Source of the DNA: Primulina eburnea
Taxonomy: Eukaryota > Streptophyta > Magnoliopsida > Lamiales > Gesneriaceae
NCBI RefSeq assembly: GCF_022965805.1
Contig: NC_133105.1
Coordinates: 6,014,001-6,078,000, forward strand
Reading direction: 5' to 3'
DNA: 64,000 bases
Position numbers and translations under genes: made by a program. Every line of letters begins with the position of its first letter. Position 1 is the stretch's first letter. The notes under the pieces were generated by a model. The model was not told the DNA's origin, ran no database searches, and saw nothing but the letters and a program-made list of their open reading frames with translations. This document shows, piece after piece, positions 11,358 to 21,663 of the stretch.

Positions 11358-12255
11358 CAGGGGCGGAGCCAGGATTTAAAATTACCTGGGACTGGCTCCG
11401 TCCCATGCTGTATTTAATAAAATAAATAATTAATTAAAAAAATTAAAATAAAAATATTTAACAATTGACTTCATGAAAACATAGAACAAGAGTATTTAAT
11501 ATTTAATACCTTCAAAAACATAGAGCTAAAACACTACTGAATATAAATTCGAAAATCCCATTTACATAATTCTGAATTTTTCCAAAATTCTTACAAAATT
11601 CCATAAATTCGCATTTATATTTTCTATAGCATCTAAACATCCAAATAATAAATAATCAACACTAAAAATCGCAATACTCAATATAAAATCTGGAAATTCA
11701 AAATAATGCTCAAATAAATTCTCAAAAATTATCAATATCATCAATCGGCTCAAAATAGTAACTACAATAAAAAATTTAACATATATCAATTATCGGAATT
11801 AAAAAAAAAACCAAAATACCCAAATTTTGAAATACTAAAATCTGAAATTACCTTTAAAATTCGAAATCTAACGAAGAACAACAAGAACGAGCGGTAGAAA
11901 GTCTAACGTTAAGATTTTCTCATATTTTCGGTGAAAACGGTGACCAATGGGCGACGGCTGATTTCAAGACGACAAAGAAACTTTGAAAATTTGGTATTAA
12001 AAAAAACTTTTTCCGTGAGATTTCCGAATCTACAATCGATTTTTAAAACTGGCGACCGATTATGAAGTTACGACAATTTGAAGTATTTAAAATTGTGATG
12101 ATTTGAGAGAGAAGAATAGAGAAGCTAAAGAAGAAAAAAATACAGATTAGGGACTAATCAACAAATTTTTTAAAATAAAACATATTTATTTTTTTTTTAA
12201 AAAAATTTAGGTGGGGCTGGAGCCCAACCCAGCCCCCTTAGTGCCTCCGCCCCTG
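11358..12255. mobile_element. non-autonomous hAT element, 898 bp
   Basis: Terminal inverted repeats begin CAGGGGCGGAGCC at the left and, read inward from the right, CAGGGGCGGAGGC. An exact 8-bp target duplication ATTGGGAG lies at 11350-11357 and 12256-12263. The 8-bp duplication and CAGGGGCGGA ends are typical of plant hAT elements. The interior is AT-rich with no transposase, only what may be the remains of an untranslated leader at about 11880-12010. Confidence 0.93.
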
Positions 12256-12263
12256 ATTGGGAG

Positions 12264-13460
12264 TTGTCAGATGGCCGGTGGTGTGAATTTGGTCGGAAAT
12301 CCATTAGGAATAACAGATGTTTATTTGATTCATATGAACAATAAATTTGAACACATTCTTTTGTTTGACCTCTGGATTTTGCTATGACCTTTATATTTCC
12401 GACCATATTTATTTTATCAAACGAGAGTTTCTACGAAATTATAGATTCAAGTTCACATACAAAACCCCGAATGGGTCCAAATATGTTTGGTCAAATAGAT
12501 TCAACATCGGAAACTGTGCAACACCTTTAGTGGACGGAACCATAAAATTAAGAAAAAAATAAATTCAAATTTATTTTTAAATATAAAAAATAAGTTTTCT
12601 ATGTAATTTATATCACAATACAATAATTTTTGATATGAAAATTTACAAAACAGCTTTTTTTTTTTAAAAAAAATAGTGATTTGTTTAGACTCTAATTTGT
12701 TTACAAAACAGCTTTTTTCTACGTAATAATATGATTGATAGTGTCTTGACTCTGATGCTTGTTTGACGGGGACTCCCAAGCCAATCGCCTGAAGACTAAT
12801 AAAAAGGTATCGCACACTTCCGAATCAATCACCGGTAGTTGCAATAGCTTTATGCGACATGTAAAAACATCGGAAAATTGGTCTTCAGTCTCTAGTCGTC
12901 GAATTTTTTTTGTTCAATCACTGGATATTTTTTTAGTACCACATTTCCACACATTTTATATGATATAGTACCACAATTTTGTGAGTAGGAAATAAACTCA
13001 AAGAAATGTTTTGATTGGAGATTTTTCATCAATTTTCCGTGAAAACATAAATGATGTATTGAATTTTATTCATTTGTTTTAATATTTTATTTATATCATG
13101 TGCCAACTTATATTAAATTTAATTTAAAAAATAAGATGTACGGAAAATTGATAAAATATAATAATGTGTCCTCTGATTTTATGTTTATTATAATCAAACA
13201 ATTATTATTAATCATCTACTTTTAGTTCAACTTTTTGAAAGAAAAAAAATTCCATAAAATTATTTTTAGATTATTTTATGACTGACTTTAAATTGGACTG
13301 GAAACAACCACCATAATTATTTATTTATTTATTTTTATAGTATAAAAAATTATTTGTAATAATAAGAAAAGTGGGCCATTTTTTTCCCACTCGAGGCAAA
13401 GTTCATTCCTTTTCTGTAGTTGACAAGGTATCCATTTGCATTCAGTACAAACTCCGTGTG
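12264..13460. other. intergenic; upstream region of allene oxide synthase
   Basis: AT-rich, with only short ORFs of no family resemblance. A 20-base phrase around ACAAAACAGCTTTTTT occurs twice near 12646 and 12700. The proximal part is the likely promoter of the AOS gene. Confidence 0.4.
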
Positions 13461-13468
13461 TATTTATA
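13461..13468 (+). promoter_or_regulatory. TATA box of the AOS gene
   Basis: TATTTATA lies 53 bases before the AOS ATG, a plausible position for a short leader of about 25 bases. No other TATA element lies closer. Confidence 0.55.
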
Positions 13469-13520
13469 CATCGGATTCCACCACAAATAATTCACAGTCA
13501 AAAGGTTGATTCACTCGGCA

Positions 13521-15131
13521 ATGGCTTCCTCTCATGTATCGTTTGTCTCTTCTTCACAGATTTCATTCTCCTCCCAATATTCGTCAGCAAAATTACTTAG
13601 GGTCCCTTCACAGCTCTCAATCCAGCGATCGTTTTCTGCTCAGCCGATCAACATAGAATCAGCCTTGTCGGAAAAACCATCCCTTTCTCCACCGCCGCGG
13701 CACACGGAGGCGGTGGCCCCCTCTAAACTTCCGGTTCGGAAAATCCCCGGCAACTACGGGCTGCCCTTGATCGGCCCGTGGAGAGACAGGCAAGACTATT
13801 TCTACAATCAAGGCCGGGACGAGTTCTTCAAATCAAGAATCCGGAAGTATGATTCCACGGTGTTCAGAGTCAACATGCCGCCGGGTCCCTTCATTTCCTT
13901 CGCATCAAACGTCGTCGTCTTGCTCGATGGCAAGAGTTTTCCTATCCTTTTTGACACTGACAAAGTTGAGAAGAAGGATCTTTTCACCGGCACATATATG
14001 CCTTCCACTGATCTCTCCGGCGGCTACAGGACACTCTCTTACCTCGACCCCTCCGAACCCAACCACGCAAAGCTGAAAACTTTGATGTTTTTCTTACTCT
14101 CTCATCGGCGGGAGAAAGTAATCCCTGAATTCCAGAACAGCTACACAGAAGCCTTTGAGAGATTGGAGAAGGAATTGGCCACCAAAGGGAGAGCAAACTT
14201 CGGTGCCGCCAATGAACAGGCGGCGTTCAATTTCTTGGCTAGATCGTTCTTAGGCGTCAACCCGAATGACACCAAGCTCGGATCCGACGGGCCAACCCTT
14301 ATCGGAAAATGGGTTCTCTTCCAGCTACACCCACTGCTGACCCTAGGCTTGCCCAAAGGTTTAGAAGACGGCATTCTCCACACGTTTCGCTTGCCGCCAT
14401 TTTTAATCAAGAGGGATTATCAAAGATTGTACGAATTCTTCTACCAGAACTCAGCCCCACTTCTCGATCAAGCAGAAAAGCTCGGCCTCACCAAAGACGA
14501 AGCTTGCCATAATCTCTTATACTCCACGTGCTTCAATTCATTCGGTGGCATGAGAATCCTCTTCCCAAACATTCTCAAACGGGTGGGCCGAGCTGGAGCC
14601 AAGCTGCATGCTGAACTAGCTCAAGAAATCCGATCCGCAATCAAATCCAGCGGCGGAAACGTCACGATGGCGGTGATGGAAAAGATGCCGCTGATGAAAT
14701 CAGTGGTGTACGAGGCTCTGCGTATCGAGCCGCCGGTTTCGCTTCAGTACGGCAAGGCCAAGCGCGACTTGGTGATCGAGTCACACTATGCAGCGTTTAA
14801 GGTGAAAGAAGGAGAAATGCTGTTCGGGTACCAGCCATTCGCCACCATGGACCCCATGATATTCGACCGGGCGGAGGAGTTTGTTCCCACACGGTTCCTC
14901 GGCGAAGAAGGGGAGAAACTGTTGAAACACGTGCTGTGGTCTAATGGACCGGAGACAGAGAACCCCACAGTTAACAACAAACAGTGCGCTGGGAAGAATT
15001 TTGTGGTTCTGGCCTCCAGGTTGCTGCTAGTTGAGCTGTTCCGCCGTTACGATTCCTTTGGTATTGAGGCGGCGGTGTCGCCGCTGGGCTCCTCTGTCAC
15101 AATAACGTCGTTGAAGCCGGCTAGTTTTTAG
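13521..15131 (+). CDS. AOS: allene oxide synthase (CYP74A), chloroplast
   Basis: One uninterrupted exon of 536 aa, as usual for AOS. The first ~60 residues are Ser-rich and lack acidic residues, fitting a plastid transit peptide. The mature enzyme shows CYP74 signatures: 'IPGNYGLPLIGPWRDRQDYF', the altered I-helix 'FNSFGG' in place of the oxygen-activating Thr motif, the ExxR-type 'YEALRIEPPV', and the heme loop 'NNKQCAGKNF' with the ligand Cys at residue 489. It dehydrates 13-hydroperoxy linolenic acid to an unstable allene oxide, the committed step to jasmonic acid. The ATG at 13521 follows a TATA box at 13461. Hydroperoxide lyase (CYP74B) is the main alternative, but the N-terminus and sequence pattern fit CYP74A better. 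Confidence 0.96.
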   Translation: MASSHVSFVSSSQISFSSQYSSAKLLRVPSQLSIQRSFSAQPINIESALSEKPSLSPPPRHTEAVAPSKLPVRKIPGNYGLPLIGPWRDRQDYFYNQGRDEFFKSRIRKYDSTVFRVNMPPGPFISFASNVVVLLDGKSFPILFDTDKVEKKDLFTGTYMPSTDLSGGYRTLSYLDPSEPNHAKLKTLMFFLLSHRREKVIPEFQNSYTEAFERLEKELATKGRANFGAANEQAAFNFLARSFLGVNPNDTKLGSDGPTLIGKWVLFQLHPLLTLGLPKGLEDGILHTFRLPPFLIKRDYQRLYEFFYQNSAPLLDQAEKLGLTKDEACHNLLYSTCFNSFGGMRILFPNILKRVGRAGAKLHAELAQEIRSAIKSSGGNVTMAVMEKMPLMKSVVYEALRIEPPVSLQYGKAKRDLVIESHYAAFKVKEGEMLFGYQPFATMDPMIFDRAEEFVPTRFLGEEGEKLLKHVLWSNGPETENPTVNNKQCAGKNFVVLASRLLLVELFRRYDSFGIEAAVSPLGSSVTITSLKPASF

Positions 15132-15289
15132 ACCGGTATTCGGTCTAGCTTTTCTAGTCTTCATAGTATTGTTGTAATTTAACCAGTAGGTACATTTGGT
15201 TTGAACAAGGCCAAATTGACCATATTTGTGACATTGAATTTTCTTGTTTCTCTATTTTTTTCAAATTTATTTGCAGTAAATTTGTTTTT

Positions 15290-15971
15290 TTTTTTAATTA
15301 TCAAAACTTGAAAATTTATTAGAATTTTTAAATTTTAAATACTTACCTTCGTTTTCCACTAATTCCATCAAGTTTTTATGAAATGTGCCCACTAATTTAA
15401 CCAGTTTATCATCATTGTCAAATACATCGATATCCTCACGCTTGTAAAGCAATTCCCCTCACTTTTTCCTTGTTCTTGAACTTCAATTCAAAGGTTTGAA
15501 GAGAACACATCGATTCAACAAGTTTAATGGAGTCAACGTCATTTGCATCTTCGATTACAGCCACTTTTATGTCAAATATTTTAGGAAGAGATCTTAAAGT
15601 TTTTTTTTTTAAAAAACCTTTGAATCAGAATATTTTTCTCCCATAAAAAAATTTCTCATTTGCTATGTTGCACAATTTGGCATTGGAACCAGCAATCATT
15701 TGTCTTCATGCATCCTTGACACTTCAAGCCTAGAAGCAAGAATCTGAAGCTTAGAAATTTTTACAGCAGTCACATCTTCATATGCAGTTAAAAGGATGCT
15801 TCATGCTTCCATGGCATATTCAAAAGTGGATATCTATTTAAACTAATTAGAATTAATGGTATTGAAAATTGCATTCAATGCTTTCGGATTGTTGTTAACC
15901 AATCAATCCTCATTAGCACTTCAGGTTTCTTCGTCTTTGTTGGCTGCTCATATCCTGAAAAATTTGATTTT
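15290..15971 (-). pseudogene. copia-type gag pseudogene, 3' part
   Basis: Read on the minus strand, broken frames match the UBN2-type gag of Ty1/copia elements: 'TAYEDVTAVKISKLQILASR' then 'KILRSLPKIFDIKVAVIED' and 'SMCSLQTFELKFKNKEK'. Several stops and frame changes are present. The 5' part of the same gag lies at 19419-19610, on the far side of the CACTA insertion. Confidence 0.75.
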
Positions 15972-16235
15972 CACTATGTGAAAAATGACATTTTACTTCG
16001 CCAGACCTTAATTCGACAATAATAATTTACGAAGTAATACATTACCAATAACTTCAGTAATAACACAAGCGAATAATATATTTTACTTCGGATGTTTAAA
16101 AACACGGACTTCACTATTTTTTATTATTATATTTTACTTCAGTATTTCAATGTTGATGAAGTAAAAAAGAAGAAAAATAAGTTAATGTCGAAGTAATAAG
16201 ATGAACCGCGCTGAACATTTGGTGAGTGTTGACAC

Positions 16236-16356
16236 TTTGCGACGGTTTTTGAACCGTCGCCGATCTCGTCGGCGACGGTTTTAAAAACTCTGTCGCTATT
16301 AGCGACGGTATATCAAAAGCCGTCGCTATTAGCGACGGATTTTGAAAAACCGTCGC
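16236..16356. repeat. GCGACGGTTTT motif array in the CACTA element
   Basis: Seven to nine direct and inverted copies of GCGACGG lie within 120 bp, ending just before the leader-like stretch. It is similar in motif and layout to the array at 6958-7112. Confidence 0.85.
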
Positions 16357-17269
16357 TGCGTTATATCGATTATTTTCATAGACGAGCTGATACCGCCATT
16401 CTCGCTTCGAACCGCCAACACCACCGGCGTTCAGCTCACCGAGAGAGAAGCAAAACACCACCACCACCACCACCACCGTAAGTCTAGTTATTCCGTCCCT
16501 GATTATCTTTTTTCCAATTAATCTGTGATTTGAAGTCTGTACTGGTTTTGATTTGGCATTCATGTTTTCACATACGTTTTCTGTAACAGTATCTACTTGC
16601 TTGAAGATTTATAATTTTATGTTACCTGCGGTGCGATAATTTTTAACCAGCTGAGTTGATTTTACATGCGTTGGTATTTGGCCTTTTTTTTGTTTGTTTT
16701 TATCAATTTTATTTTGGGTACGGTCTTGCTTTGAAATCTTTTCTTTATCTTATTGGCTATTGCCCCTCAACTGAAATGGTTATACATTTCTGAGCTGAAT
16801 CATAGTCATGTGCTTTGAATTTGTCCTGTAATATTTAAGGTTTTTAATGCAGTTACCTGTTATCACCATGATTATAATTGTTTTGTTGATTTGCAGTCAC
16901 ATATTACTTGATATAATAATATGCTACTTATCTGCTTCCGTGACATCCCATTGCAATGTTTTTCTACTATGACAATAAGTTTTTGTTGAATATTCATTTT
17001 TGAAGGGGATTAGCAAATGCTACCTAATTAGATTATTTGCTTTAAAGAACCCTTCCTGTACCTGCTTCCCTTTGATTCCATCTTCTTTCATTTTTACTCT
17101 TACCAGTTTTTTGGAACTTCAGCTTTTGGTGAAAAAATTGATTGCAAGTTTTAATATTCTGGTTGATTTCGAATACATTAACTTAAAAGTAGGTAGTAGA
17201 TTATGTTGATTTCGAATACATTAACTTAAAAATATGAAAAAAAATAACTTCTTACTTTTTAAAATGTAG

Positions 17270-18534
17270 TGGGGTGAAGATGTACAATGCCTCTCAGGAT
17301 ATTTCTAAAGGGCCATGTTATAAAATATTGACGGTATGTATCGTACTTATTTGTGAATACATGAATTGGTAGTGGTTATTAATTAGATTGTGATTGTTGC
17401 ATTAACTTTTCAATTCCATTATAGGGTAATATGAAACAAAGTGGTTCGGTTGAGTGTGGATATTGTGTCATGAGGTACATGAAAGAGATTGTCGATTGTG
17501 ATGATCCACACTTGGAGAAGATGGTGAGTTTCTTCTTCGGATAAATTTGTTGATTGATTGAGATGAATTGTTGTCATTAAGATATATTTTATTGTTGAGA
17601 TAATGTGTTGTCATTGGAATATGCTTTATTGTTGAGAAAATGTGTTGCCATTGGGATATATTTTATTGTTGAGATAATTGCTTGAGATGAATTGTTGTCA
17701 TTGTGATATATTTTATATTAGTGTTAAAAAAGTTAATATATGTTAATATATTTGATACATTGGGGGTTGGTTTGGGATCACGTCTCTGGGACATTGGGAA
17801 AATGCTATCATTGTAGTTGATAGAATATTATAATATTCATTGTATCCTTTATGTGATGCGAATCGTTTCCATTGCTGCTACATAACTATAGTCAATGCTT
17901 TATAAGAACTGGTTTTACTTGCATGATTTGTCCACTGTGCATGTGGGCGATAAGGTAGTGGCCTAATTCTAGCATTTTCTTCGAGGAAATGATAAAATGT
18001 TCATCTTAAATCTACTCAAGTGCTTACATTCATTTTTCTTCCAAGTTCCAATGAAACAAACCTGTCATTGACATCCACGTTTCTGTTTTTTTTTCCTTCT
18101 GTTTTTCCTTATTTTTCTTCTCTGAATGCATGGTGATTGGGGTGCAGTTGAAGGGATCAAACATATGATAAAAGTTTGAATTCAGCGTATGATTTGTGAT
18201 TGATTGCTTGAATTCAATCACTCTGTTCTTTCATAGATCAATGCTTCCATTTGCCACCTTGTTTTATATTCCTCAAAACTGAAATCGAGTTGATTGAATT
18301 TGTTTCCCTGTTGTGCGTTAATGGTCCATGGATAAATAAATTTGCTTGGTGTTCGATATGCTACATCATGTTTCTATTTGGGTGGTTTTTATTTGAAATA
18401 GAAGAATCTAATGTATTTTCTTTTTCAAATTTCAGTTTGCAGGATGCATCAAGAATCAATATTACACCCAATGTCAATATGACGAGGTCAGAAGTGAATG
18501 GAGTGAATTTGTTTACTCCCATGTAGGTGCTTAG
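17270..18534 (+). pseudogene. Ulp1/SENP-type cysteine protease fragment carried by the CACTA element
   Basis: Three exon-like pieces with intact splice signals: 17270-17333, 17425-17523 and 18436-18534. The first reads like the 'ALKMYNA' helix. The second carries 'QSGSVECGYCVMRYMKEIV', with the Gln and nucleophilic Cys of C48 (SUMO protease-like) peptidases. The third has 'YDEVRSEWSEFVYSHV' and a stop. The upstream exons with the catalytic His and Asp were not found, so it is unlikely to be an active protease. Ulp1-like genes are known passengers of plant DNA transposons. Confidence 0.8.
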
Positions 18535-19418
18535 ATGGAAGGTGCATGTTGGGATAAATATTTTGTTTGTCATTGTGGATTTTTGGATATACTTTTGGTT
18601 TTCTGGATGCATTTTTTGGGTTACAATTGTGGATTGATGAATATGTAATTACGGATTCGTGGTTATTAATTATTTTTAGATGGATAATTTATGAATTTAA
18701 TTATAATAGTGTATTAAGTCATATATTGCAATTATGTATTCTGTACAAGCGAAGTTGTTTTGCGCAATTACTTCACCAAAATATTAATTACTGAAGTATT
18801 TAGAACTAATTACTTCGTCACTAAATGATAATTGTGAAATACTATCATATAAGATGAAGTTATATATAATATATTACTTTATTATTCACTATAATCAATG
18901 AAGTAAAATACAATTATTACTTCGTCACTAAATGTTACTTGTGAAGTAACATAATATAAAATACTTCAACAAATAGGATAAATGCTGGAGTTATAGAATA
19001 AATTTACTTCAACAAATAGGATAAATTGTGAGGTTGTTTGAATGTATTACTTCATTAAAATACATAATTACGAAGTATTTCAGCTGAATTACTTCTTCTA
19101 TTATTGAAAATAATGAAGTAAAATATTATAAATTACGTCGCTAAATAATAATTAAGATGAAGTTATATATAATATACTACTTCATTATTCACTATAATCG
19201 ACGAAGTAAAACACATTTATTACTTCGGTACTTGTCCAATTCCGGACCGGTTTTCCTCCCAAAACCGGCCAAATGACTTCGGTATTTTCAATACTACAAC
19301 TTCGGGTATTATGCGAAGTAAAAGGTACATCTATTACTTCACGTCCATATACTTCGGCACTTAACTACCATATTACTTCAGATAATATCCGAAGTAAAAA
19401 GCCTTTTTTCACATAGTG

Positions 19419-19610
19419 TTTAAAGCTTTTCCTCAATGAACTTTATGAACACCCTCGTCCTTGATTTTCAATGGGAGTAGTTTGCACCATTTAGTAGTGG
19501 TGGCTTGGAAATAAATCATCCTTTACACATAAAATATCTTTGTGCAAAATCAAACAAACAGCGACCGATGTCACACTATAATAAATAATGAACTTTCTCT
19601 GATATCAATT
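19419..19610 (-). pseudogene. copia-type gag pseudogene, 5' part, with primer-binding-like site
   Basis: On the minus strand this region reads 'PPLLNGANYSH', then a stop where copia gag has Trp, then 'KSRTRVFIKFIEEKL', the usual gag N-terminus, and stops at the CACTA end. Upstream, 'TTGATATCAGAG' near 19600 resembles the TGGTATCAGAGC initiator-Met primer site. Confidence 0.72.
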
Positions 19611-20650
19611 GAAAATTATGTTATCTTGCAGTATTATTGGCTCGTTATTTATCGTCGTTTATTACGCGTGTGGATAATAAAATAAAGAACACATATTCAC
19701 CATGAATTTAATGTAATTCGGTTGACAGACCTATGTATACAGAGTCAGGCCAAATATCAACTGAATCCACTAAAATTTAAATAATGTTATAATCACACAA
19801 AGACTTAGACAAATCAAAAGACTCCCTCTTTTTATGACGCCTCTATGATAAACACTTTCAGCAGACTTCACTTGACGAACACTACTATTTCGATACCACG
19901 AAAAATTTTCTTTCGAGAATGTCACATTCATCTCCTGATGAATTAATAATCAATCAATGAATGTTTATGGACCACCAACAATAAAAAAGCTCTCAAAAGA
20001 TAATAATAAGGTGGAGCTGATCGAACTTTGTCATAGTAATGGCCGCGACACAAAATGAACAAGAGACATTTGTCTTCACAAAAGTTACTCATGAAAATTG
20101 ATACTTTCTCAGAATAATATAGTTACGAAAATATCTATCCCTCGACGAAATCTCCACAACACACTCCACAACACATTGAATAGATCTTGGCTAGTTTTAT
20201 CATTATCCAATTTATAATTTTCTTTTGAAACTTGCAATACGAACTTGGACAATTATTCAATACATATTCATAAGGAATATGTAAGCGTAAGAGATTTGAT
20301 AAGCTATATCTATCGATATGATCTAAATATTATTTCTCAATCATAACTTACTATTCAAAATACAATATCAAATAAAAAGCTACAACTATATTTACTAAAC
20401 AACCCAACAATAAAAGAAGGTCAAAACGTGCCAATACCAAAAAAAAGCTAGCAAAACACATATGTTTTGATTTGATTGGTTGGTGCCCACGTGGCTTATG
20501 TTGTAAAGGTACGATGAATTTTTTATGTTATACTTTATGATTATGTTATGTTAATGAATAATGAATATAACGATAAGGAAAAATATCCCTTGTAATTTTG
20601 ATTGTTGACAAATGTACAATTATCACGGAAGAAAAAAAGTTGACAACAAT
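19611..20650 (-). other. probable degraded copia LTR and AT-rich flank
   Basis: It directly follows the primer-site-like sequence and contains 'TTTAATGTAATTCGGTTGACAG', which looks like copia LTR sequence. I could not fix its outer end. The rest is AT-rich with no gene. Confidence 0.4.
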
Positions 20651-20823
20651 TTGTGTGAGACGGTCTCACGGATCTATTTTGTGAGACGGATCTCTTATTA
20701 GGGACATCCATGAAAAAGTATTATTTTTTATGCTAAGACTATTACTTTTTATTGTGAATAGCGATAGGGTTGACCCGTCTCATAGATAAAGATTCGTAAG
20801 ATCGTCTCACAAAAGACCTGCTC
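20651..20823 (+). mobile_element. MITE with palindromic ends, copy 2
   Basis: Nearly full length. The left palindrome (GTGAGACGGTCTCAC) is intact; at the right end GTAAGATCGTCTCAC has changed. No clean duplication was found; the first bases (GGYAAAAAC) are missing. Confidence 0.8.
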
Positions 20824-21104
20824 AAAAGATTTAAGATGAAGAAAATGCTATTTACCATAATATACTTGGTGATAGAACTTACTGACGCAATAATATCAAA
20901 AAATAAAAATAAAAAAATACATACTTTACTTAATAATGATAGAACACACAACTGTTAATTTTCGATGTGTAATAGATAAATCTATAAACTAACACAATAA
21001 TCTACAGCTCACGTTCATCGAATAAATTATACCAAGAAAAATATGTACGACATATTTATTTGAGAAAGTGTCGGTAGCCGTACCCTTATCATTGTTTAGG
21101 AAAA

Positions 21105-21345
21105 AGATATTTTAGTATTCTACTTTTATACGTCAATATATTTTTTTCCCAGTGTCTTCGTATTTAATAAATAATAAAACATTGACTACAATGAAATGTT
21201 TTGTTCCATATTGTGCTTGGCCAAAAACTCGCACGTACGTACATGTTATCTTTTAAAGACAATTTTATATTAACACACTTTAGATGTTGTCCTTCAATCT
21301 TTCTAGTTTGATTAACCAATAACCATATAGTTTCCAACCTTATAA
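21105..21345 (+). repeat. left arm of a 494-bp palindrome (241 bp)
   Basis: This segment is the reverse complement of 27087-27327, with only two mismatches seen by eye in 241 bp. The 12-bp TATATATATATA at 21346-21357 would have been the loop before the Helitron arrived. Confidence 0.92.
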
Positions 21346-21663
21346 TATATATATATACTAGGTAGGTGTACGTGCGATGCACATGGAGATATATGTTTCA
21401 ATAATTGTGCAATAAATATTATAGAGTAAGCAATTCATTGACAAAAGTTTTCAAACTAAGCAATAGAGAGATAAATCTATATAATAATAAGACTTCGTGT
21501 CTATATAAGACATAGTACTATAATAATTTTCAGTTAAGGTTGTAAACAACAAAACAAAGTATTACACAATGTACTAAGATCGTAGCAAACAACCTACACA
21601 AAGCAATAGGTATGTGAAAACTTGCTGTCTCATTTAAACACTCAAAATTACTCTTATCACTTT

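Larger units (their letters stand above)
15972..19418. mobile_element. CACTA (En/Spm) transposon, 3.45 kb, carrying Ulp1 exons
   Basis: The termini are CACTATGTGAAAAA at the left and its inverted form at the right. A 3-bp duplication TTT lies on each side (15969-15971 and 19419-19421). Both subterminal regions (about 15990-16200 and 18750-19400) are filled with TTACTTCG/CGAAGTAA motifs in both orientations, the usual CACTA subterminal repeats. No transposase is present. The interior holds a GCGACGG motif array, a GC-richer leader-like stretch (16380-16480, with a CCACCACC run and a GTAAGT donor) and Ulp1-like protease exons. It is inserted into a copia gag pseudogene. Confidence 0.9.

Noticed and set aside
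11562..11789. Minus-strand ORF of 75 codons
   Set aside because: It lies entirely inside the non-autonomous hAT element and is AT-rich low-complexity translation.
16236..16356. Regularly repeated GCGACGG blocks that could suggest a CRISPR array
   Set aside because: Blocks are short, alternate in orientation and have irregular spacing, and the host is a plant; they are transposon subterminal repeats.
18251..18526. Plus-strand ORF of 91 codons in the CACTA element
   Set aside because: It runs through the last Ulp1 exon in a different frame, so it is a shadow of that exon and its intron.
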